The notes: generated from the letters alone by a model not told the origin. A stretch of DNA of 64,000 nucleotides from Nocardioides rubriscoriae (GCF_008087085.1 NZ_VIYJ01000001.1:124001-188000); one strand, 5' to 3'. Shown: positions 1-8,408, counted from the first letter of the stretch. Made by a program: numbers and translations.

Positions 1-2473
1 TAGTCGGCCGCACCACCCACGTTGCGGACCCCGACCACGATCGGCTGCCCCTCGCGGACCTGTCGCGGCACGGTGATCCGCAGCTCCGGCTGGGGGTCGT
101 CGTCGACGACGGTGAGGGCACCGACGTAGTCGTCGGTGGCCAGGCCGCGGACCGACCAGACGGTCACGGCGGTGGTGAGGCGGAAGTCGGCGAGCCGGTC
201 GACGCTGTAGCGCACCGGGATCGACCCCGAGGTCTGGCCGGGTGCGACGTCGACGGTGAAGCGCTGCGGCCGACCGATCTCCTGCCCCACGGTCTGCACG
301 ACGAGCTGGCCGGGTCGGGTGACGGGGCCGGTGATCGTGAAGGGGATCCGGGCGCTGCGGACGGTCGAGGCGCGCGGCCCCGTGCGGGCCGGGTCGCCCT
401 CGTCGACACGGAGCTCGCCGACGTCGACGACGGGGAGCCGTGTCGACGGCACCGGGACGAGCCCGGCGGGGGCGGCCGCGACCTCGGCGACCCACACCCG
501 GCCGCGCGGGCTGTCGGCGAGCAGCTCGACCGAGACGACGTCGGCCAGGTCGACGCCGCTGGCACCCGACGCGTCGACGAGCAGCGGCTGGGCCCAGAGC
601 TTGGTGACCTCCGGGGAGACGAGCAACGGCGCGACCCGGGTGCCGCCCTCGGGCGTGAGCACGGCGCTGGCACCAGCGCCGTCGGTGACCCGCACCCGGA
701 GGTCGACGGCACCCCGACGCGAGTCGACGATCGTGCGCAGCTCGAGCCGGTCGTCGGTCAGGTCGAGGGGGGCGTCGAAGCGCAGCCCGCCGACACCACC
801 CGCGCGGGTCCAGGCGAGCTCGAGGAAGCGTCGCGACGGCTGGCCCTCGCCCTGCGGCACGAAGTGGGGTGCGGTGACCTGCAGCCCGCCCCCGCAGATC
901 CCGACGGGCCCTGCGTCCCACGAGGTCACGCCAGAGCAGAGCCGCGTCTCGGCCCCGCCGGTGGCCAGGGTGGGCGTCGCCTCGAGACCGGGGCGGCGTA
1001 CGTCGCGGCCGGCGCCGAGCGCGTGGCTGCGCACGTCGGCCGTGCCGATCGAGGCGATGGTGACGTGCGAGCCGTCGAACAGCGGCAGGTAGGCGCCGTC
1101 GCCGGTGAACAGGTGCACCGCGCCGGCCACGTAGGCCTTGCCGACCGCGCGCTGGCCGCGCGCGGACAGCCGGCCAGGGTGGCGGCGTCCGCACGGCTGG
1201 TCCGCGGGGCCGAACCAGTCGTCGGAGGAGGGAGCCGCCGCGGTGGCGGGGGTCCACTCGGTGTTGAAGAAGTTGTGGTTGGCCCCCATCACCAGCACGG
1301 AGCTCTTCAGCGAGGTGTCGCCCGCGACCAGGTCACGGCCGACGTCGGTGAACTTCTGGCCCTGCAGGTCGGAGACGTCGCCGTCGCAGTAGGGCAGCAC
1401 CGTCACGGTCGGCACGTAGGGCGCGGTGTGGGACGCGAAGTCGGTCGGGGCGAGCAGGACCTGCCCCACGATCCGGTACGGCGCCGTCAGCGGCACCTGG
1501 ATCGACGCGCGGTCGACCCCCTCGCCGCCGCGGCTGTGTCCCACGAGCACGACCTGCGACAGGTCGACCTGGTGCGCGGCGGCCAGCGAGGTCCAGTGGT
1601 CGAGGTGGCGCCGCACGATCGTCGCCCGGGCCCCGGCGCCACCGTCGGGCAGGCGGTAGTCCTGGGCGTTGACGCCGTTGACGCGCACCGAGACCGTCGC
1701 GTAGCCCTGGGAGGCGAGCAACCTCTGGAGGTAGTCGTAGCCGAGGTGGCTGGGGATCTCCTCGAACCCGCCCGCGCAGGGCCAGGTCTCGGAGTAGGCG
1801 TCGTCGTCACCGGGCTTGTAGCAGACGCCGTGACGGCCGTGCAGGAACAGCACCAGCGGCCGGGGACCCGTGGCCTGGTCGGCTGCGGGCTCGACGACGT
1901 GGCCGACCATCTCGATCGGCTGCCGCATCCCGGCGAGCTTGACGCCGGGCAGCTCGTAGTCGCTGGTGACGATGGTGAAGGGCCCGGCCACGCCCGGGTC
2001 GGGTGCGTCGAGGAGGGTCGTCGCGGGCGCCCGGCCCGCGGTGGCCGGAGCCGCGCCGGCCGGGTCGACGCCCGGCTCGTCGAGCCGGTCGCCCGAGAGC
2101 ACGACGTCGAGGTCCGCCGGGTCGGGGGCGGTCGCGCTGGTGACGACGGCCTCGACCGTACGCCGGTCGGCCGCGGTCGTGGGGGGCCCGAAGGTCAGGC
2201 CGTCGCCGACGAGCGCGGGCCGGTCGGAGCGCACCGGCAGGTCGCGCGGCGACGTCCAGGCGACCCGGTAGCGGCCGTCTCCGAGGTCGGCGACCTGCCA
2301 GCGTCCGAGGTCGCCGCCGTCGTCGCCCCGTCGTCGCCCCCGTCATCGACAGCTCCCGGGTCTCCCGGGGCGCGGGTCGGGGCGGGTGTGGTCGACGACG
2401 CGGAGGTCCCCGGCACCAGCGCCAGGGTCAGGGCCGCGAGGATGCCGGCGACGACGCAACGGGTGGGGGTCAT
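1..2473 (-). CDS. secreted alpha/beta-hydrolase-fold protein; 3' end outside window, apparent frameshift
   Basis: Read leftwards from ATG 2473; the frame is still open at base 1, so the C-terminus is missing. Residues 1-26 form a signal peptide (hydrophobic AGILAALTLALVPG), so the product is probably exported. A DDGG linker follows, then an alpha/beta-hydrolase fold: LFLHGRHG near residue 210, the nucleophile elbow GHSRGG with Ser at about 314, and MGANHNFFN near 395, which may carry the catalytic His. The distal half looks like beta-sandwich material. The substrate is unknown; esterase or lipase is only a guess from the fold. Signal peptide and catalytic domain lie in different frames and join only if one G is added to the run at 2326-2329. 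It is divergent from serA across a repeat-rich gap. Confidence 0.75.
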
Positions 2474-2597
2474 CTCGGGACGATAGGCGCGCATGACCTG
2501 TAGACGCGACGGCGGCGCGCCTGGTTGCCGCAGGTCGGGACGTTGGTCCCGGCTCTGGCCCGACCCGGGGCGTCGTACGGCGACCCGACCACCCGTC

Positions 2598-2719
2598 GGT
2601 CGAGGAGGTTGCCCTGGCAACCGTCACGAGACCCCACCCACCGCAGGAGCCCGGCCGAGCGAGCACGCCGCTGCGGTCGAGCGGTCTCGAGACGGTCGCG
2701 GACGACCTCCTCGACCACC
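2598..2719. repeat. family A composite inverted repeat, copy 1
   Basis: The left arm is GGTCGAGGAGG, a hairpin GGTTGCC-CT-GGCAACC sharing its GG, then GTCACGAGACC. The right arm (2683-2719) is the opposite orientation: GGTCTCGAGAC, a hairpin GGTCG-CGGA-CGACC, then TCCTCGACCACC. Between them an inner pair CCGCAG / CTGCGG flanks a core of about 30 nt that differs from copy to copy. The element is therefore a dyad that itself contains two small hairpins. Confidence 0.85.
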
Positions 2720-2758
2720 GGGTGCTGCGGTCGGGTCGAGCATGCTGGGCCACACGTC

Positions 2759-2880
2759 GGTCGAGGAGGTTGCCCTGGCAACCGTCACGAGACCACCCGA
2801 CCGCAGGTGAAGGTCGAGTCGTCCACGTCGGCTGCGGTCGAGCGGTCTCGAGACGGTCGCGGACGACCTCCTCGACCACC
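2759..2880. repeat. family A composite inverted repeat, copy 2
   Basis: It has the same 122-nt architecture as copy 1: forward arm 2759-2794, 49-nt centre with CCGCAG and CTGCGG, reverse arm 2844-2880. The arms are almost identical to copy 1 but the central 25-30 nt are not, so this is a tandem arrangement of two related elements and not a simple recent duplication. Confidence 0.85.
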
Positions 2881-2949
2881 GTGGGGTCCAGCCGGGCACG
2901 ACTCCTGGACCACCGGGTGGTCACCACACGAGGACAGCGCGGGGCTCCG

Positions 2950-2955
2950 TAGGCT
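2950..2955 (+). promoter_or_regulatory. putative leaderless -10 (TAGGCT) for serA
   Basis: TAGGCT, a TANNNT-type hexamer, ends 8 nt before the GTG of serA and no Shine-Dalgarno sequence is present. The transcript would start at or next to the start codon. Confidence 0.5.
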
Positions 2956-2963
2956 GGGGCACC

Positions 2964-4163
2964 GTGAAGGCCCTCCTGCTCGAGAACATCCACCCCCTCG
3001 CCGTCGAGAGCCTCGAACGGCGTGGCTTCGAGGTCGAGCTGCTCATGACGTCGCTGTCCGAGGACGAGCTCCTGGCCCGACTGCCGGGCGTGACGGTGCT
3101 CGGCATCCGCTCCAACACCACGATCACGGCGAAGGTCCTGGAGAACGCCCCCGAGCTGCTGGCCATCGGCTGCTTCTGCATCGGCACCAACCAGGTCGAC
3201 CTGGCCGCCGCCGCCGCGCGCGGGGTCGCGGTCTTCAACGCGCCGTACTCCAACACCCGCAGCGTGGTCGAGCTCGTCATCGGCGAGATCATCGCGCTGG
3301 CCCGGCGGCTGACCGAGAAGACCGCCAAGATGCACGCCGGCGTGTGGGACAAGTCGGCGCAGGGCAGCCACGAGATCCGCGGCCGGACGCTCGGCATCGT
3401 GGGCTACGGCAACATCGGGACCCAGCTGTCCAACGTCGCCGAGGCCCTGGGCCTGCGGGTGATCTTCTTCGACACCGCCGACCGTCTCGCCCACGGCAAC
3501 GCGCGCCGGATGCCGACCCTCGAGGCGCTGCTCGCCGAGGCCGACGTCGTCTCGCTGCACGTCGACGGACGCCCGGGCAACGCCGGGTTCTTCGGCGCCG
3601 AGCAGTTCGCCGCGATGAAGCCCCGGTCGATCTTCATCAACGCCGCGCGCGGCATGGTCGTCGACACCGAGGCGCTGCGCGAGCAGATCCTGTCCGGTCA
3701 CATCGCCGGCGCGGCGCTCGACGTCTTCCCGGTCGAGCCCAAGGCCCAGGGCGACGAGTTCGAGTCGCCGCTGCGCGGGCTCGACAACGTCATCCTCACC
3801 CCCCACGTCGGCGGCTCCACGCAGGAGGCGCAGGAGGAGATCGGCTGGTTCGTGGCCGGCAAGCTCGCCGCGTTCGTGCTCGAGGGCCGCACCGAGCTCT
3901 CGGTCGACCTGCCCGCCGTCCTGGCCCCGCAGCTGACCTCCGGCTCGCGGATCGGCTTCCTGCACGTCAACGTGCCCGGCGTCCTGGCCGAGCTCAACGC
4001 GCGCCTGGCCGAGCAGGGCGTCAACGTGACCGCCCAGTACCTCGCCACCCGCGCCGAGCAGGGCTACGTCGTCACCGACGTCGCCGAGCCCGTGTCCCCC
4101 GACGTGGCCACCGCGCTGGCGGCGTCCGACCACACCATCTGGCTGCGCTCCTACGACGCCTGA
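2964..4163 (+). CDS. serA: D-3-phosphoglycerate dehydrogenase
   Basis: SerA oxidises 3-phosphoglycerate to 3-phosphohydroxypyruvate with NAD, the first step of serine synthesis in the cytosol. The 399-residue length matches the short E. coli-type enzyme with one C-terminal ACT domain (about 325-399, holding the VNVPGVLAELN core), not the long mycobacterial form with an extra intervening domain. The Rossmann motif GYGNIG is at 147-152, the substrate Arg lies in NAARG, and the catalytic His in LTPHVGGST is His281. The GTG start is chosen because a TANNNT hexamer sits just upstream and the N-terminus matches the family. The ACT domain implies serine feedback, which is family knowledge. A perfect 9-bp hairpin follows the stop. 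Confidence 0.95.
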   Translation: MKALLLENIHPLAVESLERRGFEVELLMTSLSEDELLARLPGVTVLGIRSNTTITAKVLENAPELLAIGCFCIGTNQVDLAAAAARGVAVFNAPYSNTRSVVELVIGEIIALARRLTEKTAKMHAGVWDKSAQGSHEIRGRTLGIVGYGNIGTQLSNVAEALGLRVIFFDTADRLAHGNARRMPTLEALLAEADVVSLHVDGRPGNAGFFGAEQFAAMKPRSIFINAARGMVVDTEALREQILSGHIAGAALDVFPVEPKAQGDEFESPLRGLDNVILTPHVGGSTQEAQEEIGWFVAGKLAAFVLEGRTELSVDLPAVLAPQLTSGSRIGFLHVNVPGVLAELNARLAEQGVNVTAQYLATRAEQGYVVTDVAEPVSPDVATALAASDHTIWLRSYDA

Positions 4164-4185
4164 CCCGCCGGATCGACCCGCGTGC

Positions 4186-4205
4186 TGCCACCCCGAGGGG
4201 TGGCA
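4186..4205 (+). terminator. hairpin after serA
   Basis: TGCCACCCC-GA-GGGGTGGCA is a perfect 9-bp stem with a 2-nt gap at its tip, 22 nt after the serA stop. There is no T tract, as is usual for high-GC actinobacterial terminators. It directly precedes the -10 of the next gene. Confidence 0.5.
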
Positions 4206-4215
4206 GGCCCGGTCG

Positions 4216-4221
4216 TAGGCT
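4216..4221 (+). promoter_or_regulatory. putative leaderless -10 (TAGGCT) for the DUF2236 gene
   Basis: TAGGCT is followed by 6 nt and then the GTG start, with no Shine-Dalgarno sequence between. Confidence 0.5.
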
Positions 4222-4227
4222 CGCGTC

Positions 4228-5073
4228 GTGATGGGTGGAGTGCGCGACCGGCTGGGCCAGGCCCTGTTCCTGCGCGTGGCCGGGCCCGAGGGGCCCGCGG
4301 CCCGCGAGCGGATCCACGGCACCGAGGGGCCGCGCTGGTTCGAGCCGGGCAGCCCGATCACCGTCGTGCACGCCGACGCCTCGATGTTCGTCGGCGGCAT
4401 CCGCTCGCTGCTGCTGCAGACCCTGCACCCCGCGGCGATGCTCGCCGTCTCGGAGCACTCCGGCTTCCGCGGCGACATGTGGGGGCGGCTGCACCGCACC
4501 AGCACGTTCCTCGCGACCACGACCTTCGCGACCGCCGAGGACGCCCAGCGCCAGGTCGACATCGTGCGGGCCATCCACAAGCGGGTCGTCGGCACCATGC
4601 CCGACGGCACGCCGTACGCCGCCTCCGACCCCCACCTGCTGCGCTGGGTGCACGTGGCCGAGGTCGACAGCTTCCTGCGCGCCTACACCGTCTACGGCCG
4701 CAACGAGCTCGACCAGGCCGGTCGCGACCAGTACGTCGCCCAGGTCGGCGAGGTCGCGCTGCGGCTCGGCGCCGTCGACGTGCCGTCGACCGAGGCCGAG
4801 CTGGCCGAGGCGCTCGCGTCGTACCGCCCCGAGCTGCGCGGCACCCCCGAGGCGCGCGAGGCTGTGCGCTACCTGCTCGTCAAGCCGCCGCTGCCGCTGG
4901 CCGCCCGGGCGCCGTACGGCGTGCTGGTCGCTGCGGCCGTCGGCCTGATGCCGGCCTGGACGCGTCCGCCACTGCGGCTGCCCTGGCTGCCGGTGACCGA
5001 GCGGACCGTGGTCCGTGCGCTCGGCTCGGCGGCGACCGGGACCATCCGGTGGGCGATGAGTCCCAGCGCCTAG
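4228..5073 (+). CDS. DUF2236 / MpaB-Lcp-type oxygenase family protein
   Basis: This 281-residue protein belongs to the DUF2236 superfamily, which includes latex-clearing protein and MpaB, haem-containing oxygenases or peroxidases; most bacterial members have no known substrate. Visible family signatures are the ADASMFVGGIRSLLLQTLHP stretch near residue 50-70, whose HP pair is invariant, followed by SGFRGDMWGRLHRT and TTTFAT, and later the HVAEVDSFL and YTVYGRNEL segments. There is no signal peptide, so it probably acts in the cytosol or is loosely membrane-attached (hydrophobic stretch APYGVLVAAAVGLMPAW). GTG-ATG at the 5' end leaves two adjacent starts; the GTG is placed 6 nt after a -10 hexamer. 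It stands alone between serA and an unrelated gene. Confidence 0.8.
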   Translation: MMGGVRDRLGQALFLRVAGPEGPAARERIHGTEGPRWFEPGSPITVVHADASMFVGGIRSLLLQTLHPAAMLAVSEHSGFRGDMWGRLHRTSTFLATTTFATAEDAQRQVDIVRAIHKRVVGTMPDGTPYAASDPHLLRWVHVAEVDSFLRAYTVYGRNELDQAGRDQYVAQVGEVALRLGAVDVPSTEAELAEALASYRPELRGTPEAREAVRYLLVKPPLPLAARAPYGVLVAAAVGLMPAWTRPPLRLPWLPVTERTVVRALGSAATGTIRWAMSPSA

Positions 5074-5130
5074 TCACTCCCTTGAGGTGATCTTGTCCGA
5101 TCGGCGGATGCTGCCCTGAGGCGGCCTTCC

Positions 5131-5136
5131 TAGGTT
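5131..5136 (+). promoter_or_regulatory. putative leaderless -10 (TAGGTT)
   Basis: TAGGTT lies 6 nt before the ATG at 5143; no ribosome binding site is visible. Confidence 0.5.
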
Positions 5137-5142
5137 CGAGAC

Positions 5143-6267
5143 ATGTACTCGTCACGTGGAGGAGCCACCGGCACGGTCGTGCTGGCCGTCGCCGCACCGA
5201 CCCCGTCGGTCGTGGTGCTCGACGTGCTCGACGCGACCGGACAGCGCGTCGTGAGCCGTCGGCTCCACGACCTCAGCACCACCCTCGACCTCGAGCCGGG
5301 CACCTACCGGCTGCGCCTCGACGACGCCCGCACGCTGCACGACCCGGCGCGCCACGCCGGCGCCGAGGTCGAGGTCACCGTGGCCGCCCGCGAGGTCGTG
5401 GAGACCACGCTGGCCCTGACCCGCGGGGCCGTGCTGCGCGCGACCACCACCCGCTGGGCCCGCGTCACCGCCGCGCACGAGGACGGCGAGCGCCTCGACG
5501 TGCGCGCCGACGGCCGGGGCGAGGCCGTGCTCACCGGGCTGCGTCCTGGCGCGTGGACCGTGGTGGCCCACGACCTGCGCCGCCACCTGTGCTCCGAGGC
5601 CGTCACCGTCACGGTCGCCGCGGGCGGCAGCCACGACGTGGTCGTGCCCGTCGACGTCCCGACCGGGCGTCTGCTGGTCGACGTCCGCGGTGGCGACCGT
5701 CGCCCCGTGCAGGCCACCGAGGTCCGCGTGACCGACCCGACCGGCCGCACCGTGGTCGCCCGGCTGCGCGGCGGGCTGGCCGACGTGCGCGAGCTGCGCC
5801 CCGGTCGCCTGCGGGTCGTCGTACCCCCCTCGGTCGGGCACAGCGGCACGACCGTGGCCCTCGAGCTCGAGCCCGGTGCGCTCGGCAGCGTGCGCGCGGT
5901 CGTCCCCGTCGCCGCCACCCTCACCGGACGGGTCGTCCAGCACGGCTCGCACCGCGACTCGCAGTACGCCGCGGTCGTGACGCTGCTCGACGAGCAGGGC
6001 CAGGAGCTCGAGCGGGTCCGCACCGACGAGGACGGCCGCTTCGTCCTCGGGACCGGCCTGACCGCCGCCAACGGCCTGACCGTCGTGGCCACCACCGGTC
6101 CCCAGACGCTGCACGTCACCCGGGCCGCCGTCGCCGACGTCTGCGTGTGGGCCGGGGTCCGCCACGACCTCGGCACCATCACCCTGCCGGTCGCGGGCCG
6201 CTCGGCCGTCTGGCGGGCCCGCACGTCAGCCGCCGCCGCGATGAAGCTGCCCTCGACGCACGTCTGA
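5143..6267 (+). CDS. hypothetical protein with carboxypeptidase-regulatory-like repeats
   Basis: I do not recognise a specific family. The 374 residues contain three or four beta-rich units of about 80-90 residues, each with the prealbumin/CarboxypepD_reg-like pattern of an R-V-T start, a DGRGEAVLTGLRPG or DEDGRFVLGTG turn, and a terminal V-V strand. Examples lie near residues 30-85, 105-165, 180-235 and 265-330. Asp, Arg and Val are abundant and there are few aromatics. No signal peptide or membrane helix is evident, which is unusual because such folds are mostly extracellular; the first 20 residues (SRGGATGTVVLAVAAP) are only weakly hydrophobic. It sits alone between two unrelated genes and gives no operon clue. 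Confidence 0.7.
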   Translation: MYSSRGGATGTVVLAVAAPTPSVVVLDVLDATGQRVVSRRLHDLSTTLDLEPGTYRLRLDDARTLHDPARHAGAEVEVTVAAREVVETTLALTRGAVLRATTTRWARVTAAHEDGERLDVRADGRGEAVLTGLRPGAWTVVAHDLRRHLCSEAVTVTVAAGGSHDVVVPVDVPTGRLLVDVRGGDRRPVQATEVRVTDPTGRTVVARLRGGLADVRELRPGRLRVVVPPSVGHSGTTVALELEPGALGSVRAVVPVAATLTGRVVQHGSHRDSQYAAVVTLLDEQGQELERVRTDEDGRFVLGTGLTAANGLTVVATTGPQTLHVTRAAVADVCVWAGVRHDLGTITLPVAGRSAVWRARTSAAAAMKLPSTHV

Positions 6268-6280
6268 CGCCGATCTGGGT

Positions 6281-6286
6281 TTGAAT
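6281..6286 (+). promoter_or_regulatory. putative leaderless -10 (TTGAAT)
   Basis: TTGAAT is followed by 6 nt and GTG 6293. This favours the GTG over the in-frame TTG that lies inside the hexamer itself. Confidence 0.4.
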
Positions 6287-6292
6287 GTCCGG

Positions 6293-6901
6293 GTGCCTCC
6301 GCCTGGACCCACCGGTACCACCGCTCCCCCCTGGCCCCTGACCGACGGGTCCGACGTGCGCGACGCGCTCCTGGCGGCGTACGCCGACCCCGAGCGCGGC
6401 TACCACGACACGACCCACCTGACCGAGGTGCTCGAGCGCGTCGACGAGCTCGCGGCGGCCGGGGTGCGCTTCGACCACCTGCCGGTGCGGCTGGCCGCGT
6501 GGTTCCACGACGCCGTCTACGACGGCGAGCGCGACGCCGAGGAGCGGTCGGCGACCTGGGCCGAGCAGGCCCTCGCGGGCCTGGTCGACGACGCCGTGGT
6601 CGCCGAGGTCGCGCGGCTGGTGCGGCTCACCGAGACCCACCGCCCTGACGACGACGACGCCAACGGCTGCGCCCTGTCCGACGCCGACCTCGGCATCCTC
6701 GCCGCGCCGGCCGGGCGTTACGCCGCCTACGTCACGGCCGTGCGCGCGGAGTACGACCACCTCGACGACGAGACCTTCACCGCCGGGCGCCGGGTCGTGC
6801 TGCAGGGCCTGGTGGCCAAGCCGCGGCTCTTCCACACCGACTACGCCCTCGCGCACTGGGAGGACGCCGCGCGTGCCAACGTCGCCGCCGAGCTCGGATA
6901 G
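6293..6901 (+). CDS. HD-superfamily metal-dependent phosphohydrolase
   Basis: The 202-residue product resembles the predicted metal-dependent HD phosphohydrolases of about 200 residues. The metal ligands are recognisable: YHDTTHL near residue 40 gives the first His, WFHDAVYD near 71 gives the HD pair, and a following ERSATWA helix and ALSDADLGILA with a late Asp complete the site. Such proteins cleave phosphomonoesters or nucleotides, but the substrate of this subgroup is unknown. GTG 6293 was chosen because it lies 6 nt after a -10-like hexamer; the in-frame TTG four codons earlier is the alternative. The TAG stop is inside the left arm of a 22-bp perfect hairpin shared with the convergent neighbour. 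Confidence 0.8.
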   Translation: MPPPGPTGTTAPPWPLTDGSDVRDALLAAYADPERGYHDTTHLTEVLERVDELAAAGVRFDHLPVRLAAWFHDAVYDGERDAEERSATWAEQALAGLVDDAVVAEVARLVRLTETHRPDDDDANGCALSDADLGILAAPAGRYAAYVTAVRAEYDHLDDETFTAGRRVVLQGLVAKPRLFHTDYALAHWEDAARANVAAELG

Positions 6902-6963
6902 TCGTGGACGTTCTGCACGCAGGTGGCCCCGGTCGACCCGTGTGCAGAACGTCCACGACTATC
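6897..6963. terminator. family C hairpin, 22-bp perfect stem at a convergent junction
   Basis: Bases 6897-6918 and 6942-6963 are perfectly complementary with a 23-nt loop. The stem begins GATAGTCGTGGACG. The TAG stop of the HD gene is in the left arm, and the TAG stop of the DUF4031 gene on the other strand is the mirror position in the right arm. It is most simply a bidirectional terminator, but the stem is far longer than needed. A second, related hairpin lies at 13897-13965. Confidence 0.7.
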
Positions 6964-7216
6964 GAGGCTTGCGGCGGCGCAGGCCGGCCGAGGTGAGGCG
7001 GGCGACGAGCTCGCGGGAGGTGACCGGCGTGGCGCCGGCGGCGACCACGGCGTCGTAGAACTCCGACGGGACGTCGTAGTGGTCGCGGTCGAAGCCGCGC
7101 GGGGGGATGTCGAGCGCGCGGGCGAAGGCGTGCAGCTCGTCGTAGGAGGTGTCGCTGGCCAGGTGGGACCAGCGCCGGCCGTAGCGCTCGACGGCCGGCG
7201 GGTCGATGAGGATCAC
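6959..7216 (-). CDS. DUF4031 domain protein
   Basis: This is an 85-residue protein covering the whole DUF4031 family, whose function is unknown. Signature segments are VILIDPP at the N-terminus, WSHLASDTSYDELHAFA, then RGFDRDHYDVPSEFYD and a terminal VTSRELVARL. The GTG start overlaps the cutC stop as GTGA, so translation is probably coupled to cutC. The Asp/His-rich RDHYD segment could bind metal, which would fit co-expression with a CutC protein; that is inference. The stop lies inside the long hairpin at 6897-6963. Confidence 0.8.
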   Translation of the reverse strand: MILIDPPAVERYGRRWSHLASDTSYDELHAFARALDIPPRGFDRDHYDVPSEFYDAVVAAGATPVTSRELVARLTSAGLRRRKPR

Positions 7217-7917
7217 GAGCTGCGGGTCATCGGCGGGTGGTCGAGCAGCAGCCGCCAGGAGCGCACCAGCGCGGCGTCGACGTAGGCGTTGGCCGCGCCG
7301 CCGGGGCGGACCTGCGCACCGACCTGCAGCTGGCCGACGCCCGCGCGCACCAGCCACGGCACCTGCTCGGCGCTCAGGCCGCCGGTGGGCAGCAGCAGCC
7401 GGGCGACGTCGGGGTCGCGGCCGGCCAGGGCGAGCAGGTCGTCGTAGCCCTGGGCGAGGCCCTGCGGCGAACCGGCGGAGGCGACGGCGGTCAGTCCCGG
7501 GAGACCGACGAGCCGGCGCCACGACCGGGCCGGGTCGAGGGTGGCGTCGATCGCGCGGTGGAAGGTCCAGGGCACCCCCGGCACGGAGTCCACGAGGGCC
7601 AGGGTCGTCTCGACGTCGATCTCGAGGTCGGTGTCTAGGAAGCCGAGCACCAGGCCCTCGGCCCCGAGCGCGAGGTACTCGTGGGCCAGGCCGGTCAGCC
7701 GGACCAGGTCGGCGCCCGTGGTGGTGAAGGTGTCGTCGAGGCGCAGCACGACGCGCACCGGCACCTCGACCGCCGCCGCGGCGCGCAGCACCGCCGAGGC
7801 CGTGGGGACGTCGGGCGAGCGGCCGCCGGCGTCGAGCGACAACCGGTCGGCGCCGCCCTCGACCGCGCCCGCGACGTCGTCGACGCGGTGCACGACGACC
7901 TCGAGCAACGGCTTCAC
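7213..7917 (-). CDS. cutC: CutC family protein
   Basis: CutC is a TIM-barrel protein historically linked to copper homeostasis, though its true activity is uncertain. The 234-residue product shows the family N-terminus LLEVVVHRVDDVAGAVEGGA, then GADRLSL, LRLDDTF, GAEGLVLGFLD, the barrel strand PWTFHRAIDAT (the His is conserved in the family) and LLPTGGLS. GTG 7917 is chosen because TACCGT lies 6 nt upstream and the family begins at this point. It overlaps the DUF4031 gene by 4 nt, making a two-gene operon that converges on the HD phosphohydrolase gene. Confidence 0.85.
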   Translation of the reverse strand: MKPLLEVVVHRVDDVAGAVEGGADRLSLDAGGRSPDVPTASAVLRAAAAVEVPVRVVLRLDDTFTTTGADLVRLTGLAHEYLALGAEGLVLGFLDTDLEIDVETTLALVDSVPGVPWTFHRAIDATLDPARSWRRLVGLPGLTAVASAGSPQGLAQGYDDLLALAGRDPDVARLLLPTGGLSAEQVPWLVRAGVGQLQVGAQVRPGGAANAYVDAALVRSWRLLLDHPPMTRSS

Positions 7918-7923
7918 GCTCCC

Positions 7924-7929
7924 ACGGTA
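7924..7929 (-). promoter_or_regulatory. putative leaderless -10 (TACCGT) for cutC
   Basis: On the minus strand TACCGT is followed by 6 nt and the GTG of cutC. Confidence 0.5.
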
Positions 7930-8031
7930 GGCCGTCACGGGGACGACCTCGTGGAGGTCGGACGGTGTCCCGGCCGCGACCGTCCGCGGTCGTGGGGCCC
8001 GGCCCCGCGACGTCCCGCCTTGGTGCCGACG

Positions 8032-8037
8032 TTTAAT
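8032..8037 (+). promoter_or_regulatory. putative leaderless -10 (TTTAAT)
   Basis: TTTAAT lies 6 nt before GTG 8044 in otherwise GC-rich DNA. Confidence 0.45.
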
Positions 8038-8043
8038 GGACCT

Positions 8044-8394
8044 GTGGACGACCGCCTGCTGCTCGACGCCCGAGCGCGCGTGCTGGCCGACCTCACGGCC
8101 CGTCAGCTCGCCACCGCCGCCGCCGTCTCGGCCCTCGACGAGGCCTGCGCCTCGCGCGAGTGGTGGGCCGAGCAGTGGCCCCAGGGAGCCGAGTACGTCG
8201 CGGGCCTGGTCGCCCAGGACGTGCAGGACGCGCTCCTGTCGGTCGCCGGCCGCTGGCCGCTGTGCCTCGACTGCAGCGACGGACCCGTGCACTCGCTCTA
8301 CATCCAGCCCGACCTGGGCGGCCCCGACCCGGTCTGGGTGTGCGAGGAGTCCGGCGAGGTGGCGGCCGCGCTGGGGTTCCTCAGCCGGACCTGA
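8044..8394 (+). CDS. hypothetical protein
   Basis: I do not recognise this 116-residue protein. The first half is an Ala-rich amphipathic helix region (ARVLADLTARQLATAAAVSALD), the middle has ASREWWAEQWPQG, and the second half is a compact segment with LCLDCSDGP (CxxC), SLYIQPDLGGPDPVWVCEESG and a third Cys. The three cysteines could bind metal, or be structural. It has no signal peptide or membrane helix. The GTG start follows a -10-like TTTAAT by 6 nt. Codon use and GC are like the neighbours, so it looks like a resident gene. It converges on the GntR gene across a family A half-repeat. Confidence 0.65.
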   Translation: MDDRLLLDARARVLADLTARQLATAAAVSALDEACASREWWAEQWPQGAEYVAGLVAQDVQDALLSVAGRWPLCLDCSDGPVHSLYIQPDLGGPDPVWVCEESGEVAAALGFLSRT

Positions 8395-8408
8395 GGTGGC
8401 GACCGACG

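Larger units (their letters stand above)
2474..2963. other. 490-nt divergent intergenic region, repeat-rich, no gene
   Basis: This gap between the hydrolase and serA contains no convincing coding region. Most of it is two copies of a 122-nt dyad-symmetric composite (listed separately) that start 161 nt apart. A further short inverted repeat, GGACCACC/GGGTGGTC, lies at about 2907-2922. The serA -10 hexamer is at the right end. Confidence 0.8.

Noticed and set aside
864..2486. 540-residue open frame on the plus strand
   Set aside because: It is antisense to the hydrolase domain and consists of the Arg/Gly/Val-rich composition typical of reverse frames in high-GC DNA.
2598..2880. CRISPR-like repeat array
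   Set aside because: Only two composite units are present, each internally dyad-symmetric, with no regularly spaced identical repeats, unique spacers of constant length or cas genes.
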